DNA of 29,904 bases from an uncultured Collinsella sp. GTDB taxonomy: Bacteria > Actinomycetota > Coriobacteriia > Coriobacteriales > Coriobacteriaceae. Shown piece after piece: positions 24,312 through 29,904 of this stretch (position 1 is the stretch's first letter; each line of letters starts with the position of its first letter). A program made the translations under genes and the position numbers. The notes below the pieces were generated by a model. The model was not told the origin of the DNA. It worked only from the letters and a program-made list of their open reading frames with translations, and made no database searches. Location of the stretch: the NCBI GenBank assembly GCA_958418185.1, contig CATZEP010000008.1, positions 1-29,904 on the forward strand, written 5' to 3'.

Positions 24312-24623
24312 ATGGCACTCAGCGAGAAAGACGTGCGCGGCATCGCCGAGTACGCAAAGATCGCACTGACCGATGACGAGCTCACCCAGATGACGTCCTA
24401 CATGAACGACGCCGTCCAGATGCTCGAGCCCGTCTTGCAATATGACTTGCCCGACGTGGAGCCCACGTTCCATCCCATCGGAAGCCTGTCCAACGTGATG
24501 GGTGACGACCTGCGCGAGCCCGAGCGCGATCTGCCGCTCGACGTTGCGCTCGAAAACGCCGGCAGCGCGCGCGACCGCTACTTCCGCGTGCCGTCCATTT
24601 TGGGAGAGGGGGAGAGCGAGTAA
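24312..24623 (+). CDS. gatC: Asp-tRNA(Asn)/Glu-tRNA(Gln) amidotransferase subunit C
   Basis: 103 residues, the usual GatC size. The N-terminus LSEKDVRGIAEYAKIALTDD and the helical segment ending in LDVALENAG, followed by RDRYFRVPSIL, match the family. GatC wraps around and stabilises the GatA-GatB complex, which makes Gln-tRNA(Gln) and/or Asn-tRNA(Asn) from mischarged tRNA. The ATG at 24312 has GGAAGGGAG upstream; an in-frame ATG at 24294 overlaps that site and is rejected. The stop TAA overlaps the gatA ATG by one base. Confidence 0.95.
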   Translation: MALSEKDVRGIAEYAKIALTDDELTQMTSYMNDAVQMLEPVLQYDLPDVEPTFHPIGSLSNVMGDDLREPERDLPLDVALENAGSARDRYFRVPSILGEGESE

Positions 24624-26137
24624 TGGCGCTAAGCTTCGATTCCCTTACCGCCGCCCAGATTGCCGCGGGCGTTGCCGCCGGCGACTTTACCGCTACCGAG
24701 GTGGCCCAGGCCTCTCTTGCCGCCATCGAGGCGCGCGAGGGCGGGGTCCAGGCATTCCTGCAGGTGGCGCCCGAGCTTGCGCTCGAGGCCGCTGCGCGCG
24801 TGGATGCCGACCGTGCCGCAGGCAAGCCGCTGCCTCCGCTCGCGGGCGTGCCGCTGGCCATCAAGGACAACATGAACCTTGTGGGCACGCGTACCACCTG
24901 CGCTTCCCGCATGCTCGGGGACTACCAGAGCGTCTACACCGCCACCTGCGTCCAGCGGATGCTCGATGCCGGCTGCCTGCCCATGGGCAAGGCAAACATG
25001 GACGAGTTTGCCTTTGGCAGCTCCACCGAGAGCTCGGCGTTCCACCGCACCAACAACCCCTGGGATACCGAGCGCGTGCCCGGCGGCTCCTCGGGCGGCT
25101 CTGCTGCCGCCGTCGCCGCGGGCGAGGTCGCGCTCTCGCTGGGCTCGGATACCGGCGGCTCCATTCGTCAGCCGGCGTCGCTGTGCGGCGTGGTGGGCTT
25201 TAAGCCCACGTATGGCGCCGTGAGCCGTTACGGCGTGGTTGCCTTTGGCTCGTCGCTCGACCAGGTGGGCCCCTTTGGCCGCACGGTCGAGGATGTCGCG
25301 CTGGCCATGAACGCGCTTACCGGCGCGGGCCACGATCCGTACGACTGCACCAGCCAGGATTGCGCCGTCGACTTTACCGAGCACCTCAACGACAGCATCG
25401 AGGGCAAGCGCGTGGGCATTATCCCTGCGTTTATGGAGGCCGAGGGCCTGACGCCCGAGGTCAAGGCCGCTGTTCAGCGCGCCGCCCAGGAGCTGCAGAA
25501 CCAGGGTGCCGAGCTGGTCGAGGTCGACCTGCCGCACCTGGACGCCGCCATCGCCGCCTACTACGTCATCGGCCCGGCCGAGGCGTTCTCCAACCTGGCC
25601 CGTTTCGACGGCATTCGCTACGGCTATCAGGAGGAGGGCTGCGCCAACCTGTCCGACCAGAGCTCGCTTTCGCGCGCCCACGGCTTTGGCGCCGAGGCCA
25701 AGCGCCGTCAGATGCTCGGCGCCTACCTGCTGAGCTCGGGCGTGTACGACAAGTACTACTACGCCGCGCAAAAGGCTCGCACGCTCATCACGCGGGACTA
25801 CGACGCCGCATATGCCAAGGTGGACACCATTCTCATGCCCGCCTCGCCGCGCACGGCCTTTAAGTTTGGCGAGATCAGCGACCCCACGCAGATGTACCTC
25901 TCCGACCTGTACACCATCTCGCTCAACATTTGCGGCAACGGTGGCATCTCGGTGCCGCTGGGCTTGGGCGAGGATACTCAGCTGCCCGTTTCTGCCCAGC
26001 TGGTGGGACCTGCCTTTAAGGACCGTCAGTTGCTCACGTTTGCCCGCGCCCTGGAGCGCGGCTTTGCCGATGCCGCCACGGGTGCGCCCGCGCTTTCCGT
26101 CGCGCCCGATTTTGCCGGGAAGGGAGGCGAGCTGTAA
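24623..26137 (+). CDS. gatA: Asp-tRNA(Asn)/Glu-tRNA(Gln) amidotransferase subunit A (amidase)
   Basis: 504-residue glutaminase subunit that frees ammonia from glutamine for the GatB site. The amidase-signature Ser-cisSer-Lys triad is visible: Lys81 (LAIKDNM), Ser156 (PGGSSGGSAAAVAAGE) and Ser180 (SDTGGSIRQPAS). The regions GFKPTYGAVSRYG and LNICGNGGISVPLG are typical of bacterial GatA. Length is normal (about 485-500). The start codon overlaps the gatC stop and its own stop overlaps the gatB start (TAATG both times), so the three subunits are translationally coupled. Confidence 0.97.
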   Translation: MALSFDSLTAAQIAAGVAAGDFTATEVAQASLAAIEAREGGVQAFLQVAPELALEAAARVDADRAAGKPLPPLAGVPLAIKDNMNLVGTRTTCASRMLGDYQSVYTATCVQRMLDAGCLPMGKANMDEFAFGSSTESSAFHRTNNPWDTERVPGGSSGGSAAAVAAGEVALSLGSDTGGSIRQPASLCGVVGFKPTYGAVSRYGVVAFGSSLDQVGPFGRTVEDVALAMNALTGAGHDPYDCTSQDCAVDFTEHLNDSIEGKRVGIIPAFMEAEGLTPEVKAAVQRAAQELQNQGAELVEVDLPHLDAAIAAYYVIGPAEAFSNLARFDGIRYGYQEEGCANLSDQSSLSRAHGFGAEAKRRQMLGAYLLSSGVYDKYYYAAQKARTLITRDYDAAYAKVDTILMPASPRTAFKFGEISDPTQMYLSDLYTISLNICGNGGISVPLGLGEDTQLPVSAQLVGPAFKDRQLLTFARALERGFADAATGAPALSVAPDFAGKGGEL

Positions 26138-27813
26138 TGAAGGAGCTTTCCGAGGTCCTGCAGGATTGGGAGGCCGTGATCGGCCTGGAGATCCATACCG
26201 AGCTCACCGCGCTCGATACCAAGATGTTCTGCAACTGCAAGCTCAGCCACGATGACGAGCCTAACGCCAACGTGTGCCCGGTATGCCTGGGCCTGCCCGG
26301 CGCCCTGCCGGTGCCTAACAAGAAGGCAATCGAGAGCATCGTCAAGGCCGGTCTCGCCACCAATTGCGAGATTCAGCGCCACTCGATGTTCTATCGCAAG
26401 CACTACTTCTATCCCGACATGGCCAAGAACTTCCAGACCACGCAGGGTCCGGTCGCCTTTGCCATGTACGGCCACCTGGACCTGGACGTGACCGGTCGCG
26501 GTGCCGCCGAGCGCCCCGACTGCGCGTTTGGTGAGGCCGAGGCCCAGAGCCTGGCAAGCGCTTCGGCCAATGCCGAGGGCCTGTCCACGTCCATGACGTC
26601 GACCATGCGCGAAGGCAATCAGCGCGCTGGCCACCTGGCCAGCTACGATGCGTCCAACCTGCAGATGCCTGAGCGTCGCGAGGACGGTTCCTACACGGTG
26701 CCCATCCGCATTCTGCGCATCCACATGGAGGAGGATGCCGCCAAGATGGTGCACGTGGGTGGCGCCGAGGGTCGCATTACCGCCGCGGCCGAGTCGCTCG
26801 TCGACTACAACCGCTGCGGCACGCCTTTGATTGAGCTCGTGACAGAGCCCGACTTGCGTACGCCCGAGGAGGCACGTCTGTTTATGGAGAAGCTCCGTCG
26901 CATCTTTGTGACGCTGGGCATTTCGGACTGCTCCATGGAGAAGGGTTCTATGCGCTGCGACGGCAACGTGTCGTTGCGTCGCCGCGGCGAGACCAAGCTG
27001 GGCACCAAGACCGAGCTCAAGAACCTCAACTCGTTTAAGAGCCTGCACGACGGCCTTGCCTACGAGATCTGCCGTCAGGCCGAGGTGCTCGAGGAGGGCG
27101 GCATCATCTATCAGGAGACCCGCCACTGGGAGCCCAGCCGTAAGCGCACCGTGGTCATGCGTGTGAAGGAGACGGCCGACGACTATCGCCTGTTCCCCGA
27201 CCCCGACCTGGCGCCGTTCGATCTGGACGACGAGTTCATCGACCGCTGCCGTGGCGAGATCCCCGAGCTGCCCGATGCCAAGCGCGCTCGTTTTGAAGCC
27301 GACTTTGGCATTAAGGCGGCCGATGCCGAACAGATTGCCGGCGACCCGGAGTTTGCCGAGTTCTTTGAGGCCGCCGCTGCCGGTATGGCTGGCAAGGAGG
27401 CCCAGACGGTTGCAAACTTGCTGGTGAACGAGATGATCGCCTACCTTAAGGGTGCGGGTGTCTCGCTGACCGAGTCCGGTATTGCACCGGCTCAGGTGGC
27501 AGCCCTTGCCAAGCTGCTGGCGACCGATGCCATCAACTCTAACCAGGCGCACGAGGTCTTTGAGGCCATGGCCCAGACCGGCGACGACCCCAACAAGATC
27601 GTCGACGAGCGTGGCATGCGTCAGGTGAGCGATGCCGGCGCGTTGCAGCCGATCGTGGATGAGGTGCTGGCAAACTGTGCCGATCAGGCGCAGCAGTACC
27701 GCGACGGCAACCAGAAGGTCATCGGCTTTTTGGTGGGCCAGTGCATGAAGGCGAGCCGCGGCAAGGGCAACCCGAAGCTCTTCAACGAGTTGCTGAGAAC
27801 GTCGCTCTCGTAA
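26137..27813 (+). CDS. gatB: Asp-tRNA(Asn)/Glu-tRNA(Gln) amidotransferase subunit B, with a 60-residue insert
   Basis: 558 residues, longer than the usual 475-500. The N-terminal catalytic cradle begins with VIGLEIHTEL and has a four-Cys zinc site (CNCKL and CPVCLG). Further hallmarks are HYFYPDMAKNFQ, RILRIHMEEDAAK, SMRCDGNVSLR and TKTELKNLNSFKSL. The C-terminal YqeY-like tRNA-binding tail ends with GFLVGQCMKASRGKGNPKL. The extra length is an insert at about residues 123-185 (AAERPDCAFGEAEAQSLASA onward), between the strand after the zinc site and the RILRIHMEEDA segment. GatB activates the tRNA-bound Glu or Asp with ATP and amidates it using ammonia from GatA. The start overlaps the gatA stop. 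Confidence 0.96.
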   Translation: MKELSEVLQDWEAVIGLEIHTELTALDTKMFCNCKLSHDDEPNANVCPVCLGLPGALPVPNKKAIESIVKAGLATNCEIQRHSMFYRKHYFYPDMAKNFQTTQGPVAFAMYGHLDLDVTGRGAAERPDCAFGEAEAQSLASASANAEGLSTSMTSTMREGNQRAGHLASYDASNLQMPERREDGSYTVPIRILRIHMEEDAAKMVHVGGAEGRITAAAESLVDYNRCGTPLIELVTEPDLRTPEEARLFMEKLRRIFVTLGISDCSMEKGSMRCDGNVSLRRRGETKLGTKTELKNLNSFKSLHDGLAYEICRQAEVLEEGGIIYQETRHWEPSRKRTVVMRVKETADDYRLFPDPDLAPFDLDDEFIDRCRGEIPELPDAKRARFEADFGIKAADAEQIAGDPEFAEFFEAAAAGMAGKEAQTVANLLVNEMIAYLKGAGVSLTESGIAPAQVAALAKLLATDAINSNQAHEVFEAMAQTGDDPNKIVDERGMRQVSDAGALQPIVDEVLANCADQAQQYRDGNQKVIGFLVGQCMKASRGKGNPKLFNELLRTSLS

Positions 27814-27817
27814 ACGG

Positions 27818-27958
27818 GAACCCGGGAGCCCCGGCAGAGCGGGTGCTTCCTCAAAATTTCGAACAGTCCTGCGCAAGACGAAGGCCACATTAAGTGGCCT
27901 TCTTTGCGTGCGGAACTCATTTTGAGCAAGCACCCGCCCTGCCGGGGCTCCCGGGTTC
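27818..27958. repeat. Large nested inverted repeat after gatB (40-bp arms)
   Basis: Left arm 27818-27857 begins GAACCCGGGAGCCCCGGCAG; the right arm 27919-27958 is its reverse complement with only two mismatches in 40 bases. Between them lies a small hairpin with a T-tail. The whole 141 bp would fold into one long stem. It starts four bases after the gatB stop codon. No open frame or transposase is inside, and no target duplication could be seen. Confidence 0.9.
27881..27905 (+). terminator. Inner hairpin of the large inverted repeat, likely gat operon terminator
   Basis: AAGGCCAC / GTGGCCTT, perfect 8-bp stem with a 5-base loop, followed by CTTT. It could terminate gatCAB transcription, with the outer 40-bp arms forming an alternative larger structure. 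Confidence 0.6.
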
Positions 27959-28006
27959 TGCAACGACTCGGCCGTTCGGGTCAGGTAGGCTGAATGGAAT
28001 TTGGTG

Positions 28007-28037
28007 AATGAGGGCGCCGTTGGCGCCCTCATTTTTT
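28007..28037 (+). terminator. Rho-independent terminator
   Basis: Perfect 12-bp stem AATGAGGGCGCC / GGCGCCCTCATT with a three-base loop, running into six T (28032-28037). It is the second terminator after gatB and insulates the following metal operon. Confidence 0.9.
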
Positions 28038-28052
28038 GTGGATGTTGAAAAC

Positions 28053-28232
28053 GAAGGTGAATACTTTTCCGCGAAGTGAACGACCTATTTTGGACCCCTG
28101 AAACATCAACACTTTTCTGGCTCGGTTTCCTGCGGTTTTGTCGAGTTTTCCCTGCGGTTTTGCTGCGAAAAAATGCGGATGCTTCGGGGGCCCAATTTTG
28201 CTCGTTCACTTCGCGGAAAACCATTCACCTTC
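28053..28232. repeat. 180-bp imperfect palindrome (31-bp outer arms)
   Basis: The outer arms (28053-28083 and 28202-28232) are inverted copies with two mismatches in 31 bases (core TTTTCCGCGAAGTGAACGA). Inner stretches pair too: TTGGACCCCTGAAACATC with GATGCTTCGGGGGCCCAA, three mismatches in 18. The centre holds a direct repeat CCTGCGGTTTT (about 28130 and 28151). There is no gene inside. It looks like a non-autonomous element of the MITE/REP kind, or a long structured RNA. Confidence 0.8.
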
Positions 28233-28347
28233 AATTTGCTGGAGGGAAGAGGGCCTCCTCTTTGGCGTCACGGATGTGCATCGCGGCGGGCGGATCGCCA
28301 GAAGCCGGCTGTTCCGCACCTTAAGATTTCCAAAGAGTTAACCTTTG

Positions 28348-28379
28348 TTGACCTCAATAGTTAGATAAACTAAACTATT
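28348..28379 (+). promoter_or_regulatory. Promoter and overlapping dyad of the metal-transport operon
   Basis: -35 TTGACC (28348-28353), 17-base spacer, -10 TAAACT (28371-28376). A perfect dyad AATAGTT / AACTATT (28356-28362 and 28373-28379) covers the spacer and -10, with TTAG-ATAAA-CTAA nested at 28361-28373. The TTAG..CTAA pattern recalls DtxR/MntR-type metal-repressor boxes, which would suit a metal ATPase operon. No regulator gene is in view, so the identity of the repressor is an inference. Confidence 0.55.
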
Positions 28380-28389
28380 TTCCAAAAGT

Positions 28390-28419
28390 GTGCTCGAGCA
28401 AACTTGTTTACTCGAGTGC
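28390..28419 (+). promoter_or_regulatory. Leader hairpin of the metal-transport operon
   Basis: GTGCTCGAGCAAAC, loop TT, GTTTACTCGAGTGC: 14-bp stem with one A-C mismatch and two G-U pairs as RNA. It lies just after the predicted transcription start and is not followed by T. The G-U pairs favour a role as RNA over a DNA operator. Confidence 0.5.
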
Positions 28420-28463
28420 TGAGGCACCGTGCCGCGTCCAATGCGGCAAAAGGGAGAAGCAAC

Positions 28464-28709
28464 ATGAAGAAGTCGACGTTCAATACCCTGCTTGTCGGTG
28501 GCGGTTTTCTGCTTGGCACGGCCGGCATCAAGCTGCTTACCAGCGCTCCGGTAAAGAATGCCTGCGTGCAGGGTATCGCGTGCGGCATGCGCATCAAGAA
28601 TGGCTACCAGGACATGGTCGAGCAGGCCAAGGCTAATGTCGACGACATGGTTGCCGAGGCGGCCTACATCACCCAGAGCGAGGCCGCTGCTGACGAGGCA
28701 GCCGAGTAA
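28464..28709 (+). CDS. Small single-helix membrane protein, PacL/DUF6110-like P-type ATPase partner
   Basis: 81 residues. A short basic start (MKKSTFN), then one Gly-rich membrane helix (LLVGGGFLLGTAGIKLLTS, about residues 9-27), a Cys-containing segment (VKNACVQGIACGMRIKNGYQ) and an acidic Ala/Glu-rich tail. Size, helix type and position directly before a P1B ATPase match the DUF1490/PacL and DUF6110 group. In Mycobacterium tuberculosis, PacL1 stabilises and feeds zinc to its exporter CtpC. The His/Asp metal-binding tail of PacL1 is not present; Cys34 and Cys40 are the only obvious metal ligands. The ATG at 28464 has GGGAGAAG upstream; upstream in-frame starts lie within the leader hairpin. 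The ATPase begins 18 bp after its stop. Confidence 0.75.
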   Translation: MKKSTFNTLLVGGGFLLGTAGIKLLTSAPVKNACVQGIACGMRIKNGYQDMVEQAKANVDDMVAEAAYITQSEAAADEAAE

Positions 28710-28727
28710 CGCTCCCAGGCACAAACT

Positions 28728-29904
28728 ATGAGATTCTCGATTATCAGCGAGATCCCTGGCAGGACCCGTCTTCAATTGGCGGGTCCTGTGCCAGAGAGCG
28801 ATCTCGATGCACTTCTTAAGCTCAGCGGCGATATCGACGGCGTGCACAAGGTGCGCGTGTATGGCCGCATTGGCCAGATGGCGCTGGAGTACGACGAGCC
28901 GCGCCGCGCAAGCGTGCTCGACGCCTTGGGCGCACTCGATGCCCAGGCCGTTGCCGACGCAAAGACGGGTTACATGATGCAGCTTGAGCCACGCAAGCAC
29001 AAGCTCGTTATGGATCTTGCCACGCTTGTCGGCGCCCACTATGCGCGCCGATGGTTCTTGCCGACGCCTCTGCGTGCGGTGTTTGTCGTGGCCGGTTACA
29101 TGGCATTTTTGCGCGCTGCCCTTCATGAGCTGGCGCAGCCGCGCCTGACCGTTCCCGTGCTTGACGCGTCGGCCATCGGCATTTCGTTCGTCAAACGTGA
29201 TGTCGACACCGCGGGGCAGACGATGTTCCTGCTTAATGTGGGCGAATTGCTCGAGGACTACACCCGCGCCATGAGCGAAAACGAGCTCATCAACTCGCTG
29301 CTCGATGTGCCCGACAAGGCGCAAAAGGTGGTCGGCGACACCGAGGTAAGCGTTGCCGCGACCGAGCTTGAGCCCGGCGACTTGGTAGCCGTTCGCACCG
29401 GCATGTCCATCTGCATCGACGGCGTGGTCGAGCAGGGAAGCGCCATGGTCAACCAGGCGACCCTGACCGGCGAGCCGCTTGCCGTCGAGCGCAGCGCAGG
29501 CGACGACGTGTTCGCCGGAACCGTCGTGGAAGACGGCAGCATCTTGGTGCGCGTGCGCGCCAACACGGCGCAGACCAAGCTGCGCTCGATCGTCTCGCTC
29601 GTGCAGACGGCCGACTCGCTCAAGTCCGAGGGCCAGTCGCACATGGAAGACCTCGCCAACAAGATCGTCCCGTGGAACTTCCTGCTCGCGGGCCTGGTTG
29701 CGCTCACCACGCGCAGTCTCATTAAGACCTCGGCGGCACTGATGGTCGACTACTCGTGCGCGCTCAAGCTCACGGGTTCGGTCGCCGTCATGACCGCCAT
29801 GAGCGATGCCGCCAAGATGGGCGTGATGGTCAAGGGCGCCAAGTACTTTGAGTCGTTTGCCAAGGCCGATACCATTGTCTTTGATAAGACCGGCACGCTC
29901 ACCG
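28728..29904 (+). CDS. P1B-type heavy-metal-translocating ATPase, N-terminal 392 codons (3' end cut by window)
   Basis: The reading frame is open from ATG 28728 to the right edge. The N-terminal domain (about 1-80; RFSIISEIPGRTRLQLAGPV) has an HMA-like outline but lacks the Cys-x-x-Cys metal site. TM helices follow (about 100-170), then the actuator domain with the TGE loop (LTGEPLAVE, Thr247-Gly248-Glu249). TM helices near 320-350 carry DYSCALKL, where the usual Cys-Pro-Cys is replaced by Tyr-Ser-Cys (Cys344). The catalytic phosphorylation site FDKTGTLT begins at Asp386. It is an ATP-driven metal pump of the CtpC-like kind found with PacL-type partners; the metal (Zn, Mn or other) cannot be fixed from this part. 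It is co-transcribed with the small membrane protein upstream. No clear ribosome site precedes the ATG, so coupling to the upstream gene is likely. Confidence 0.93.
   Translation, partial: MRFSIISEIPGRTRLQLAGPVPESDLDALLKLSGDIDGVHKVRVYGRIGQMALEYDEPRRASVLDALGALDAQAVADAKTGYMMQLEPRKHKLVMDLATLVGAHYARRWFLPTPLRAVFVVAGYMAFLRAALHELAQPRLTVPVLDASAIGISFVKRDVDTAGQTMFLLNVGELLEDYTRAMSENELINSLLDVPDKAQKVVGDTEVSVAATELEPGDLVAVRTGMSICIDGVVEQGSAMVNQATLTGEPLAVERSAGDDVFAGTVVEDGSILVRVRANTAQTKLRSIVSLVQTADSLKSEGQSHMEDLANKIVPWNFLLAGLVALTTRSLIKTSAALMVDYSCALKLTGSVAVMTAMSDAAKMGVMVKGAKYFESFAKADTIVFDKTGTLT

Noticed and set aside
26026..28224. Very long antisense frame across gatB and the following gap (732 codons)
   Set aside because: It mirrors gatB and runs through two terminators and two palindromes. 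Its composition is Leu/Gly/His-rich shadow sequence without domains.
28076..28364. Small open frames within and after the 180-bp palindrome
   Set aside because: They read through inverted-repeat sequence, have no ribosome site, and overlap the promoter region of the metal operon.

Overview
The window is GC-rich, densely coded bacterial chromosome. Codon use, an OmpR-type GlnR-like regulator beside glnA, a fused MoaC-MobB, and a sortase C pilus locus together suggest an intestinal coriobacterium, most likely Collinsella or a close relative. That placement is an inference from gene content and not a computed identification. Nearly all genes lie on the + strand; the one clear exception is a MATE exporter.

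Layout. 1-2.9 kb: the end of a LacI-type regulator, then glutamine synthetase glnA (with a GlnR-box-like site upstream) and an orphan GlnR-like regulator. 3.1-7.1 kb: an HtrA-type membrane protease and NAD-dependent DNA ligase ligA. 7.1-10.1 kb: an accessory patch with a MATE exporter behind a MerR-type promoter, two gene remnants (the C-terminal end of a possible effector-binding protein, and a 30-codon ABC-ATPase scrap), and a PD-(D/E)XK-type nuclease-like gene bracketed by two copies of a palindromic repeat. 10.2-12.6 kb: molybdopterin genes moaA and a moaC-mobB fusion. 12.8-15.1 kb: an MFS transporter and a Cof-type HAD phosphatase. 15.2-24.0 kb: a sortase-assembled pilus locus in the order large beta-helix adhesin, minor pilin, major pilin, class C sortase. 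The adhesin carries a G9 tract near its start that could switch it by slippage. 24.3-27.8 kb: gatCAB, the tRNA amidotransferase, with overlapping stop and start codons. 27.8-28.3 kb: two large nested inverted repeats and a terminator. 28.3 kb to the end: a metal-transport operon with a small one-helix membrane protein (PacL/DUF6110-like) and the first 392 codons of a P1B-type ATPase, cut by the window edge.

Two families of short palindromic repeats are spread through the intergenic spaces. Family A (about 65 bp, arms AACATTCG..CGAATGTT) has four copies, two in each orientation. Family B (about 33 bp, GGGACAGG core inside a short stem) has six copies. They occur side by side at two places. No CRISPR array, rRNA, tRNA or intact transposase was recognised.
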